NCBI GenBank assembly: GCA_044425575.1
Contig: JAWXVE010000051.1
Location: 1-16,567, forward strand
DNA: 16,567 nt
Reading direction: 5' to 3'
Source of the DNA: JAWXVE01 sp044425575
GTDB taxonomy: Bacteria; Bacillota; Clostridia; Lachnospirales; Lachnospiraceae
Under the pieces are notes generated by a model, which was not told the origin of the DNA, searched no databases, and saw only the letters and a program-made list of their open reading frames with translations. The position numbers were made by a program, and so were the translations under genes. This document shows, piece by piece, positions 1 through 7,641 of the stretch; within the stretch, counting starts at the first letter, position 1; each line of letters starts with the position of its first letter.

Positions 1-2
1 TG

Positions 3-1628
3 GAAGCATATGGCTCTATGCCTTGGTCAAGGGATATTATGGCATCTGCCATTGAAGTGTTAAATGAAAATCCAGATAAGAAGCCAGCTGTAATTGGAAT
101 TGATACCTTGTTTATTGGTGCAAGTGATTCTCCAGAAAATGATGCTTATCTAGTAGAAGAGGCAGGACAATATGACAATGTAGTTCTTGCCACCACAGCA
201 ACTTTTGATACCCAATATATTATCTTAGAAGATGGTAGTTTCTATACAGATGATTATAGTATTATCTTCTATGAGGAACCATACGAAGAATTGTTAGCAG
301 TTACAGAACAAGGTCATGTAAATGCTATGATTGATACAGATGGCGTGTTGCGCCATGCTATTTGGCAATTGGATTTACAAGATGGAACGGTCATTCCCTC
401 TTTTCATCAGACCATTTATGAGAAATATATGGAATACATAGGGGATGATAACTTACTCACACCTACGATGGATTCTCGTCATCGATGGTATGTATCTTTT
501 CAAGCAACACCATATGGATTTGACGATGGATTTTCTTTGGTGGATTTAATAGAAGGTAGAATTGACCCCACGATTTTCCAAGATAAGATTGTACTTATTG
601 GACCTTATACACAAGGCATGTATGATGAATATACAACAGCCATTGACCGAGCCATGAAGATGCATGGAGTGGAATATCAGGCAAATGCCATTGCGTCTTT
701 ACTAAATGGAGATTTAAAGTCGGAGGTATCCTTATTTCCTCAGAATATACTCGTATTTGTTCTTACGTTTCTTGGTTTAGTGTGGTTCTATAACCGCAAG
801 ATTCTAATATCTACTATTGGATGGTTGGTGCTCACAGCAAGTTGGATTGGAATCTGCTTACTTATGTGGAAGCAAGGCTACGTGTTATGCGTTATTTACA
901 TTCCACTTGCTCTTACCATTAGCTATGTGGTATCAGTTGCCATGAATTACGCAAGGGCTGCATGGGAAAAGCATCAAGTTACCAATACTTTTAGAAGGTA
1001 TGTAGCACCAGAAATTGTAAGTGAATTGTTAAAAGGTGATGGAGATGCGTTAGAGTTAGGTGGTAAATTAGTAGATATTGCCGTACTGTTCGTAGATATA
1101 CGAGGATTCACTACGTTATCCGAGAAGCTATCACCACAAGAGGTGGTAGATGTGGTAAATACGTATCTTACTTTAACAAGTGAGTGTATTATGAAGAATC
1201 AGGGAACTCTTGATAAATATGTAGGTGACTGCACCATGGCATTTTGGGGAGCACCACTTCCCCAAGAAGATGATATTTACCATGCAGTGAAAGCTGGACT
1301 TAATATGGTGGAAGGTGCTCAGAAGATTAAGGAAGAATTATTGGAAAAATATGGACAAGAAGTAGATTTTGGCGTGGGTATTCATTATGGGCCAGCCGTT
1401 GTAGGCAATATTGGTTCTCCAATGCGCATGGACTACACTGCTATTGGAGATACGGTGAATACTGCTGCAAGGCTAGAAAGTGTTGCACCACCCAAATGTC
1501 TCTATGTAAGCGAAAGGGTGGTACAAGCTTTAGAAGGGCGTATTGTGTACCACCCTCTTGAAGAAAAGATTTCATTAAAAGGAAAAAAAGAAAAGATGCA
1601 AGTATACTCAGTAGAGAGACTTGTGTAA
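3..1628 (+). CDS. CHASE2-domain membrane adenylate cyclase (5' partial)
   Basis: Makes cAMP from ATP in response to an extracellular signal sensed by CHASE2 (inference from architecture). The frame is open to the left edge, and the residues before the ATG at 18 (EAYGS, then MPWSRD) continue the CHASE2 consensus, so that ATG is internal and the true start lies upstream. Counting from that Met, residues ~1-235 are the CHASE2 sensor, ~244-313 hold three membrane helices, and ~350-510 are a class III nucleotide cyclase domain. The cyclase has both metal-binding aspartates (FVDIRGF, D360; YVGDCTMAFWGAP, D404), the adenine-selecting Lys in LDKYVGD, the Asp of DYTAIGDTVN, and the transition-state Asn/Arg in NTAARLES. 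It therefore looks catalytically intact and adenylate- rather than guanylate-specific. A weak 5-bp hairpin follows the stop at 1634-1647 without a clear T-tract. Confidence 0.9.
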   Translation, partial: EAYGSMPWSRDIMASAIEVLNENPDKKPAVIGIDTLFIGASDSPENDAYLVEEAGQYDNVVLATTATFDTQYIILEDGSFYTDDYSIIFYEEPYEELLAVTEQGHVNAMIDTDGVLRHAIWQLDLQDGTVIPSFHQTIYEKYMEYIGDDNLLTPTMDSRHRWYVSFQATPYGFDDGFSLVDLIEGRIDPTIFQDKIVLIGPYTQGMYDEYTTAIDRAMKMHGVEYQANAIASLLNGDLKSEVSLFPQNILVFVLTFLGLVWFYNRKILISTIGWLVLTASWIGICLLMWKQGYVLCVIYIPLALTISYVVSVAMNYARAAWEKHQVTNTFRRYVAPEIVSELLKGDGDALELGGKLVDIAVLFVDIRGFTTLSEKLSPQEVVDVVNTYLTLTSECIMKNQGTLDKYVGDCTMAFWGAPLPQEDDIYHAVKAGLNMVEGAQKIKEELLEKYGQEVDFGVGIHYGPAVVGNIGSPMRMDYTAIGDTVNTAARLESVAPPKCLYVSERVVQALEGRIVYHPLEEKISLKGKKEKMQVYSVERLV

Positions 1629-1655
1629 CATTCCCCTATGTGTAGGGTATTCGTG

Positions 1656-1793
1656 GTGATTGTAAATATTACACAATAATTTATATTTAAAAACCGTTAC
1701 TATTTTTGAAAATACTTGGAAAATTAAAAAAGAGAGGAAATGTAACGAAAATAGTGCTTGGGACTAGCCATCGTGTCAGCAATTTGGTACAAT
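1656..1793 (+). promoter_or_regulatory. Candidate promoters upstream of the GH18 lipoprotein gene
   Basis: Two sigma-A-like candidates lie in the 219-bp gap. The first is TTGTAA (1660-1665), a 16-bp spacer and TATATT (1682-1687). The second is an extended -10, TGG-TACAAT (1785-1793), with no good -35. The first includes the 11-mer GTGATTGTAAA, which recurs upstream of two other transcription units in this window. The rest of the gap is A/T-rich and I see no structured RNA in it. Confidence 0.35.
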
Positions 1794-1847
1794 AGTGTAG
1801 AAGTACAAGAACATTACATAGAAGAATACACGCGAGGGAGACAAAGG

Positions 1848-3284
1848 ATGAGAAAGAAATTAATTGCTACCGTGCTTATGATGAGTATGATGGGAATGGT
1901 TGCCTGCACGAGTACAGAGACACAAGTGGATACACAGGTCACAGAAGTAGTAGATGAAGTAGAAGAAGAGGTAGTAGAAGAAGTGGTAGAATTGGAAGAG
2001 GAAGACGATTCTCTACCACGTTACGATGGAGACCGTAATGTAGTAACGTATTTTGCCAATTGGACTCAGAAAGACCAAGGAGCAGTGGGAGAAGTTGCGG
2101 CTATTCCGTGGGAGCAAGTAACGGTAATTAATCATGCATTCTGGAGAGTCGAGAAAGAGGATGAAGGTGTATTCTACATTGAATCCACAGAAGAATATAC
2201 AGATTTAGAGAATGACAATCTAAGCGAATGGGCACCAGAGACAGGGCTACCAATTAACTGTTTTGCACAATATGAATATTATTCTCAGTTGTATCCAGAT
2301 GTGGAGATTCTCATTTCCATTGGTGGCTGGAACTGCAGTGGTAACTTTTCAGAAATGGCATTAACACAAGAGAGTCGAAAGACCTTTATTGATAGTTGCA
2401 TTGCATTAATGCAAGAATATGAGTGGATTGATGGGATTGATGTGGACTGGGAATATCCAGGACAATACCGAACCTCAGCAGATGAATTAGACGAAGGCAA
2501 TCCAGTATTTGGAGTGGATAAAGAGAATTACACTTTGTTATTACAAGAGATGGAAGCAGCATTTGATGCAGAATTTGGAGAAGAAGAGAAATTACTAACT
2601 GTGTGCTTGCCAGTTGCATCTAGCGTTCTCTTCCTACAAGATGTACAAGCTTTTCATCCATATGTAGACTTAATGAACTTAATGGCATATGATATGAATG
2701 GTAGTTGGAGTGGAAATACTGCTCACCAAGCTTACATTACTGGTTCAGGTGGATGTGGTCCAATTGTAGAATACTTACTAAAAGTTGGAGTTGACCCACA
2801 GAAGATTAATCTTGGTACAGCATTCTATACACGTGGCTGGGATGATATTGATGTAAGTGATCCAGATAAAATTCTTGGACAGATGACCCAAGGAGTTAGT
2901 GCAGATAATATTGGATGGTATCTTCTTAAGAAGTTAGAATTAGAAGCAGTAGAAGTGGGAACACCAGGATTCCATGTAGTATATGATGAAACTGCACTAG
3001 CAAGTTATATGTGGAATGATGATCCAGATTCTGCTATGTATCAAACTGTATTAAGTTATGATAATGAAGAATCCATTATTGCAAAAGCCAATTATATAGA
3101 AGAAATGGGACTTGGCGGAGGAATGATTTGGGCTAGCTATTACGATAGCGTAGCAGATGGTAGTCCGCTTACCGCACTTTTATCCAAGGAATTAGGAGTG
3201 TATGATGGGGAATTGCCTGAATATGTAGGAGAGGGACTTCCTAACTTGGGTGAAACTTATGTGCCAGAAGATTATGGCAATTAG
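1848..3284 (+). CDS. Glycoside hydrolase family 18 lipoprotein (chitinase-like)
   Basis: Predicted to hydrolyse beta-1,4-GlcNAc polymers (chitin or related glycans) at the outer face of the membrane. The start is ATG 1848, preceded by GAGGGAG with a 7-nt gap. The same frame opens further upstream, but only this start gives a lipoprotein signal peptide: MRKK, a hydrophobic core, then MVAC with the lipidated Cys at residue 20. Residues ~21-55 are a strongly acidic Val/Glu linker, probably a wall-crossing spacer. The GH18 barrel follows: SIGGWNCSG (the SxGG motif), the catalytic DGIDVDWEYPG (D195, D198, D200, acid/base E202), MNLMAYDMNGSW, and a late GGGMIWASYYD strand containing the conserved Trp. 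Length is 478 aa, with no chitin-binding module seen. The gene is monocistronic and convergent with the AbgT gene. A cortex- or peptidoglycan-directed GH18 is the main alternative, but no LysM repeats are present. Confidence 0.9.
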   Translation: MRKKLIATVLMMSMMGMVACTSTETQVDTQVTEVVDEVEEEVVEEVVELEEEDDSLPRYDGDRNVVTYFANWTQKDQGAVGEVAAIPWEQVTVINHAFWRVEKEDEGVFYIESTEEYTDLENDNLSEWAPETGLPINCFAQYEYYSQLYPDVEILISIGGWNCSGNFSEMALTQESRKTFIDSCIALMQEYEWIDGIDVDWEYPGQYRTSADELDEGNPVFGVDKENYTLLLQEMEAAFDAEFGEEEKLLTVCLPVASSVLFLQDVQAFHPYVDLMNLMAYDMNGSWSGNTAHQAYITGSGGCGPIVEYLLKVGVDPQKINLGTAFYTRGWDDIDVSDPDKILGQMTQGVSADNIGWYLLKKLELEAVEVGTPGFHVVYDETALASYMWNDDPDSAMYQTVLSYDNEESIIAKANYIEEMGLGGGMIWASYYDSVADGSPLTALLSKELGVYDGELPEYVGEGLPNLGETYVPEDYGN

Positions 3285-3300
3285 GGATAGTAGGAGAAGA

Positions 3301-3335
3301 TAAGATGAGGACACTTTTTCGGTGTCCTCATCTTA
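3301..3335. terminator. Perfect-stem hairpin between convergent genes
   Basis: A 14-bp perfect stem (arm AAGATGAGGACAC pairs with GTGTCCTCATCTT, closed by an outer T-A pair) has a 7-nt loop, TTTTTCG. It begins 17 nt after the GH18 stop and lies 84 nt beyond the AbgT stop on the other strand. The T-run is in the loop rather than after the stem; on the plus strand only TTAATT follows. It probably serves both convergent genes, but it may be a 3'-protective stem rather than a classical intrinsic terminator. Confidence 0.75.
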
Positions 3336-3418
3336 ATTAAGGGGTTCTTTTAGCAATGCTATCGTGTTTCTCATTGTACGCCTTATATATTGTCATGTTG
3401 CTTTAGTGAGATTTTACG

Positions 3419-4930
3419 CTACAGCGGTATATAATTCATCACCGTATCTACCCCGATTGGAAGACCAAGGAACATCCATACAATGAGCAGTAATGACCAA
3501 GCCACCATAAAGATACAAGAATATGGAAGCATCAATGAGATTAGCGTACCAAAGGATGCCTTCTTGTCGTACTTTTGCACGTACACAATAATCATGGCAA
3601 AATAAGACATAAGTGGCGATATAATATTCGTAGTAGAATCCCCAATTCGATAAGCAAGTTGAGAGAATTCGGGACTAATACCAAGTTCCATTAGCATTGG
3701 TACGAATACAGGAGCTAAGATAGCCCATTTTGCAGAAGAAGAACCCATGAACAAGTTAATAAATGCAACAATTAAAATAAAAGCAAGGATTAAAATAATA
3801 TCGGGTGCATTTAATCGCTGTAACACAGTAGAACCATTTACGGCCAACAATGTTCCGAGATTGGAATAGTTAAAGAATGCAATAAATTGTGCTGCGAAGA
3901 ATACAAGAACTAAGTAACTTGACATAGTAGAGAAGGACTTGGTAATCATCTCCATTACATCACTATTTCCCTTAATGGTACCAATGGATTTTCCATAAGT
4001 AATACCAGGAATAATAAAAGCAATTACAATAATTGGTACAATACCACTACCAAGGAAAAGAGACTGACCAATGAGGAAGTAGATTCCGACTAGAAGAAGT
4101 ACCGTAGCAAATCCACTGATCAATGCATATATAAGTGCTTTTTGCTCTTCTTTGGAAATGGTTTCCTGCTCTATGGATACATTCCCTTTATAAGTGCCAA
4201 GGCGAGGTTCAATAATCATCTCAGTAACAAAAGTCCCTACAATCGTAATTAAGAAAGTAGATACAATCATAAAGTAATAGTTTCCAAGAATGGCAACTTC
4301 GTAAGCTGGATTAATAATATGAGCAGCTTCTTCTGTTAATCCTGCTAACAAAGAATCTAATGCACCAGGCAATAAGTTGGCTGAAAAGCCACCAGAAACT
4401 CCGGCAAATGCTGCAGCGATTCCTGCTAGTGGGTGTCTGCCTAGAGATAAGAAAATCATGGCAGCAAGTGGAGGAAGTACCACATAACCTGCATCTGTGG
4501 CAATACTTGACATGATTCCTAAGAAGACAATTGTCATAGTAAGCAAACGCTTTGGGGTTTTCAATGCAAGGAGGCGTAAGGCAGAACCAATGAGTCCTGA
4601 ATATTCTGCCACACCAATACCAACTAAGGCAACTAATACAGTGCCTAATGGTGCAAAGCTTGTAAAGTTAGAGACTAAGCTGCTAAACATATAGGTGATT
4701 CCTTCTACTGTTAAGAGGGATTTGGTTGTAACACTAACTTCGGAAGTGGTGTAGACTCCATCTACATTTACAAGACCTTGATAAGTAGCGCTCCAACCAA
4801 ACAATTGCCCCATTGCTGAGATACCAATTACAAGGATCGTCATAATCAAAAATAGGGTACCTGGGTGAGGTAATTTATTTCCCACATGTTCAATGAATCC
4901 TAATAAACCTTTTGTTCTTTTTTCTGACAT
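3419..4930 (-). CDS. AbgT-family transporter
   Basis: Integral membrane transporter of the AbgT family. Characterised members (AbgT, MtrF, YdaH) move p-aminobenzoyl-glutamate or export sulfonamides; the substrate here is not predictable. At 503 aa it has the usual family length. After a short charged start (MSEKRTKGLLGFIEHVGNK) it shows about a dozen hydrophobic segments and the hallmark blocks DAGYVVLPPLAA, GVSGGFSANLLPG, FMGSSSAKWAILAP and RIGDSTTNIISPLMSYF, which correspond to the two re-entrant hairpin regions. The start has GGAGT four bases upstream on the coding strand. It is a single-gene unit, divergent from the two-component operon on its 5' side and convergent with the GH18 gene on its 3' side. 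I see nothing truncated or frameshifted. Confidence 0.93.
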   Translation of the reverse strand: MSEKRTKGLLGFIEHVGNKLPHPGTLFLIMTILVIGISAMGQLFGWSATYQGLVNVDGVYTTSEVSVTTKSLLTVEGITYMFSSLVSNFTSFAPLGTVLVALVGIGVAEYSGLIGSALRLLALKTPKRLLTMTIVFLGIMSSIATDAGYVVLPPLAAMIFLSLGRHPLAGIAAAFAGVSGGFSANLLPGALDSLLAGLTEEAAHIINPAYEVAILGNYYFMIVSTFLITIVGTFVTEMIIEPRLGTYKGNVSIEQETISKEEQKALIYALISGFATVLLLVGIYFLIGQSLFLGSGIVPIIVIAFIIPGITYGKSIGTIKGNSDVMEMITKSFSTMSSYLVLVFFAAQFIAFFNYSNLGTLLAVNGSTVLQRLNAPDIILILAFILIVAFINLFMGSSSAKWAILAPVFVPMLMELGISPEFSQLAYRIGDSTTNIISPLMSYFAMIIVYVQKYDKKASFGTLISLMLPYSCIFMVAWSLLLIVWMFLGLPIGVDTVMNYIPL

Positions 4931-4947
4931 TTTACTCCATTCACTTT

Positions 4948-4976
4948 CTTATAATCTGTTAATTTTAAGTGGTAAA
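4948..4976 (-). promoter_or_regulatory. Promoter of the AbgT gene (candidate)
   Basis: Read on the minus strand: TTTACC (4976-4971), a 17-bp spacer, then TATAAG (4953-4948), about 18 bp upstream of the start codon. The spacing is ideal; the -35 is imperfect. Confidence 0.45.
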
Positions 4977-5126
4977 CTATTATGTGCGATACAACTTCTA
5001 GCCTTATAAAGTACAAGTAATCCTAGCAAGCACTAAGGTGAAATAATAGCATAAAATCAAGTGATTGTAAAGGAGAATATCACGTTCTAGAAATACTTGG
5101 AAATCAATCGTTCACAGAAGATTCAC

Positions 5127-5155
5127 TTGCTATGTATTAGAAGAATAGGTATGAT
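5127..5155 (+). promoter_or_regulatory. Promoter of the OmpR-type two-component operon (candidate)
   Basis: TTGCTA (5127-5132), a 17-bp spacer and TATGAT (5150-5155), 55 bp before the ATG at 5211. An upstream alternative is TTGTAA at 5065-5070 within GTGATTGTAAA, followed 17 bp later by TAGAAA. The rest of the 4931-5210 gap holds the divergent AbgT promoter and nothing else I can identify. Confidence 0.4.
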
Positions 5156-5210
5156 GAGAACTAAGTAGAAACATACGTATTATAAGTTGCGAAAGAAAAT
5201 AGGTGAGCAA

Positions 5211-5885
5211 ATGAGTGCTAAAATCTTAATTGCAGATGATGACCCTATGTTACGACGATTATTAGGGGATATTCTAAGAAAACAATCTTATGAAACTGTT
5301 CTAACGGCAGATGGTCAAGAAGCCATGGATCAATTCTTTGATCAAGGAGATATTGATCTATGTATTTTAGATGTTATGATGCCTTATTACACAGGGTATG
5401 AGGTGTTAGAAGTTATACGAGAGCATAGTGATGTGCCAGTGATTATGCTAACTGCGCTAGGTACGGAAACCAACGAACTAGACGGATTGCAACAAGGAGC
5501 CAATGATTATATTGCAAAGCCTTGTTCCTATCCCATTCTTCTTGCACGAGTGGAGAACTTATTACAGATGAATCTTAAGAAGAAGGAACAAGTGTGGATA
5601 GGCGGTGCATTAAGTGTAGATTGCAAAGGACATCTTGTATGGGTGGCAGGGCAAGAAGTTCTACTTAATAATAAAGAATTTACATTGTTATCCATGTTGA
5701 TTACCAATGAAGATCAAGTGCTTTCTAGAGAACAATTATTAGACCATATCTGGGGGTACGACTACGAGGGAGATATTCGTACAGTAGATACCCATGTAAA
5801 GATGTTGCGTAAGAAGTTAGAACAATGTGGAGATTATATTGTAACAGTTCGTGGAGCAGGGTATAAATTACAGGTGAATCTATGA
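5211..5885 (+). CDS. OmpR/PhoB-family response regulator
   Basis: DNA-binding response regulator, presumed partner of the histidine kinase that overlaps its 3' end. A TTG at 5187 is in frame, but the ATG at 5211 is preferred: it begins the canonical receiver strand MSAKILIADDD and has AGGTGAG four bases upstream. The receiver (residues 1-120) has the acidic cluster DDD (9-11), the phospho-acceptor D54 in CILDVMMPYYTG, T81 in IMLTALG and K103 in IAKPCS. The C-terminal winged helix (~128-225) has the recognition-helix signature IRTVDTHVKMLRKKLE and the wing VRGAGYKL. The 225-aa length is standard. Nothing here identifies the stimulus. The tandem 11-bp repeat at 10371-10392 has the geometry this protein class binds, but a link between the two is speculation. 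Confidence 0.94.
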   Translation: MSAKILIADDDPMLRRLLGDILRKQSYETVLTADGQEAMDQFFDQGDIDLCILDVMMPYYTGYEVLEVIREHSDVPVIMLTALGTETNELDGLQQGANDYIAKPCSYPILLARVENLLQMNLKKKEQVWIGGALSVDCKGHLVWVAGQEVLLNNKEFTLLSMLITNEDQVLSREQLLDHIWGYDYEGDIRTVDTHVKMLRKKLEQCGDYIVTVRGAGYKLQVNL

Positions 5886-7282
5886 GAAAAAGTATTAAAT
5901 TAAAGCTATTGGCACTCTTTATCATTACTCTTTGCGTAGTAATATGCATGAGCTTTTTTCTGCATTTCACATTTTTTGGTTCATATTATCTGCACCATAT
6001 GGAGCAACGCTTAGCAGATATCTTCCTACTAGTGGAGGACAGTTTAGAAGAAGAGAACCTACAACTTGCATTATCCATTCTAGACCGTCAAGAAGAAGTT
6101 AGTATTGTAGTAGTAGATGATACATTAGAATATGCAGTATCCTCAAATCTGTGGTTCAATGAGGCCAATCAAGTGATGGAACAAGAATTTAATGAATTAA
6201 TCGAGCAAGAGCGGGAAACGCTAGAGTCACAATATTTGTGTCAAATGATTGAAGGTGTAGATGGACCGGATTGTCTCGTCTACGTGGAGAAACTTACAGA
6301 TGGAAGGTATTGTATCTTATCCATGCCCATTCAAAGTCTAGAGAATAATATGTCAGTTATGACAGATTTTCATGTGGTAGCTGGAATCTTAGCCAGTTTG
6401 GTAGGGGGAATCTTTATCTGGATTTTTGCCAATCGTTTTACACGACCCATTATTGAGATTAGTCAAGCAACGGAAGGATTAGCACAATTGGATTTCAACC
6501 AGAGAATTACCTATGAGTCAGATGACGAATTAGGTCATCTTGCTACGAGTATTCACATATTATCTGAGAAATTAGAGGAGAATCGAGCTGCCTTACAAGA
6601 AGAGATTGCTTTTCAAAAAGTGCTAACTAATAACTTGTCTCATGAGCTTAAAACGCCCATTGCAGTCATACAAGGTTACTTAGAAGCCATTACGAGTGGA
6701 GTGGCTGATACGAAAGAATCACAAGAAGAATACATGGCAGTAGTCATTAGTGAGTGCGACCGTATGACGGAGCTAATCAATGCAATGCTCCACCTATCCA
6801 AACTCTCAGTCGCTACGAAGGAAACAGTAGTCAAAGAGGAATTTAGTGCAAGAGAATTTGCACAACGAATTGCAGAACAAAGTAAATCATCATGTACCAC
6901 AAAAGGAGTAGCCCTCGTGCAGGATATAGAGGAGATTACCCTCTATGGCAACCAAGAATTACTCGTACATGCTTTCTTTAACTTTGTAACCAATGCTTTA
7001 AAATACGGAGATGGCAAGGACATTACCATGAGGCTCTATGAAGAAGGTGCCTATCAACTTCTTAGTTTGCATAACACAGGAAAAGCAATTCCAGAGAGGG
7101 AACTAGCAAGGATATTTGATGTATTCTATATGGTAGATAAGGCGAGAAGTAGAGAACTAAATAGCCATGGGCTAGGACTATCTACAGCAAAGGTAATTGT
7201 AGAATTGCATGGAGGTAGTATCTATTGCAAGCAAAATGAGGAGGGCATTACCTTCTATATTAAAATTCCAAGTTCTTCGTGA
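5882..7282 (+). CDS. Membrane sensor histidine kinase (HisKA type)
   Basis: Autophosphorylating sensor kinase for the OmpR-type regulator. The start ATG overlaps the regulator's stop in ATGA, implying translational coupling. Layout over 466 aa: membrane helix ~10-32; extracytoplasmic sensor domain ~33-160, rich in Glu and carrying two Cys; second helix ~165-187; HAMP ~188-240; dimerisation/phosphotransfer helix with H254 in NNLSHELKTPIAV; ATPase domain with the N box around N371 (FFNFVTNALKYG), HNTGKAIPE, the F box IFDVFYMVDKA and the G2 box HGLGLSTAKVIVE. All catalytic motifs are present. The sensor domain belongs to no family I recognise. Directly after its stop lies a relic of a different kinase gene (7296-7346) with a terminator. 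Confidence 0.94.
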   Translation: MRKSIKLKLLALFIITLCVVICMSFFLHFTFFGSYYLHHMEQRLADIFLLVEDSLEEENLQLALSILDRQEEVSIVVVDDTLEYAVSSNLWFNEANQVMEQEFNELIEQERETLESQYLCQMIEGVDGPDCLVYVEKLTDGRYCILSMPIQSLENNMSVMTDFHVVAGILASLVGGIFIWIFANRFTRPIIEISQATEGLAQLDFNQRITYESDDELGHLATSIHILSEKLEENRAALQEEIAFQKVLTNNLSHELKTPIAVIQGYLEAITSGVADTKESQEEYMAVVISECDRMTELINAMLHLSKLSVATKETVVKEEFSAREFAQRIAEQSKSSCTTKGVALVQDIEEITLYGNQELLVHAFFNFVTNALKYGDGKDITMRLYEEGAYQLLSLHNTGKAIPERELARIFDVFYMVDKARSRELNSHGLGLSTAKVIVELHGGSIYCKQNEEGITFYIKIPSSS

Positions 7283-7295
7283 AAGTGAAAGATAT

Positions 7296-7346
7296 CTGCA
7301 AGGACTCTTCCTAGTAGAGGTGACTTTGCAGGTATATAATAAATAA
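7296..7346 (+). pseudogene. Relic: last 16 codons of a GHKL (AgrC-like) kinase
   Basis: Translates as LQGLFLVEVTLQVYNK followed by a stop, identical in protein to the C-terminus of the kinase ending at 9737. No start codon or preceding kinase sequence is attached: the fragment begins 13 bp after the stop of the unrelated HisKA kinase. It is therefore a leftover of a second GHKL kinase copy, lost by deletion or left by recombination. Confidence 0.85.
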
Positions 7347-7391
7347 AAAAAGCAAAACAGTGTCGTTCATGGGATTTGGATTGCTTTTTTT
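7345..7391 (+). terminator. Intrinsic terminator, copy A
   Basis: The 11-bp stem AAAAAAAGCAA (7345-7355) pairs with TTGCTTTTTTT (7381-7391), so the stem ends in a T-run. The loop holds one copy of TGTCGTTCATGGGA (7361-7374). It now lies downstream of the HisKA kinase and probably ends that operon. Confidence 0.7.
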
Positions 7392-7393
7392 GT

Positions 7394-7641
7394 GCCATAA
7401 AGTATGGTGGAAACGATATTCAGACAGTAATAGATGATACTTTAAAAGTGGAATTTAAGAATAAACTAGGGTAGCAGCTGAGTAGTAGGGGCAGTGGAGA
7501 TGAAAATAGATGGACAAATTAGAACAAAAGAAGGAAATGAGCGATAGAGAAGCAATAAAATTTGAAATATGTAGGTCGATTTGCTATAATAAAATAAAAT
7601 CATGTTGGAATTAAGCGGTATGTATCGAAGGGGAATGGAGT
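7394..7641 (+). other. Non-coding stretch with possible degenerate coding remnant and LytTR operon leader
   Basis: After the repeat comes an open stretch without a start codon (7400-7474). Its translation begins KYGGNDIQTVIDDTL; a KYGG followed by hydrophobic residues is seen near the C-terminus of many GHKL kinases, so this may be another eroded kinase end (weak). A 34-codon ORF at 7510-7614 has a Cys-rich C-terminus but overlaps the promoter below. The rest is the untranslated leader of the 7642 gene. Confidence 0.35.
7562..7590 (+). promoter_or_regulatory. Sigma-A promoter of the LytTR/GHKL operon
   Basis: TTGAAA (7562-7567), a 17-bp spacer and a consensus TATAAT (7585-7590), 52 bp before the ATG at 7642. 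This is the best sigma-A match in the window and needs no activator by its sequence, so the regulator pair is probably made constitutively. Confidence 0.75.

Larger units (their letters stand above)
7294..7393 (+). repeat. Direct repeat copy A (upstream flank of the LytTR/GHKL cassette)
   Basis: These 100 bp closely match 9685-9805. The match starts at ATCTGCAAGGACTCTTCC, includes the last 16 codons and stop of the GHKL kinase gene, and ends in the T-tract of the terminator. Differences are a handful of substitutions (e.g. CTAGTAGAG against CTAGTGGAG), one A in the poly-A run, and a 20-bp unit present only in copy B. It marks a past duplication of the kinase 3' end. Confidence 0.9.

Noticed and set aside
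18..20. ATG at 18 as the start of the adenylate cyclase
   Set aside because: The frame is open to the window edge and the residues on both sides continue the CHASE2 domain, so this Met is internal.
2285..2619. Minus-strand open frames within the GH18 gene
   Set aside because: They lie opposite a clear GH18 catalytic domain and have no start signals or recognisable content.
5187..5210. TTG 5187 as the start of the OmpR-type regulator
   Set aside because: It would add eight residues before the canonical receiver start and lacks a ribosome binding site; ATG 5211 has AGGTGAG upstream.
7394..7641. agrB/agrD homologues for the LytTR/GHKL pair
   Set aside because: No AgrB-like membrane protease or AgrD-like precursor with the conserved C-terminal charged tail is encoded in this gap or after 9737. 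Only the doubtful 34-codon ORF was found.
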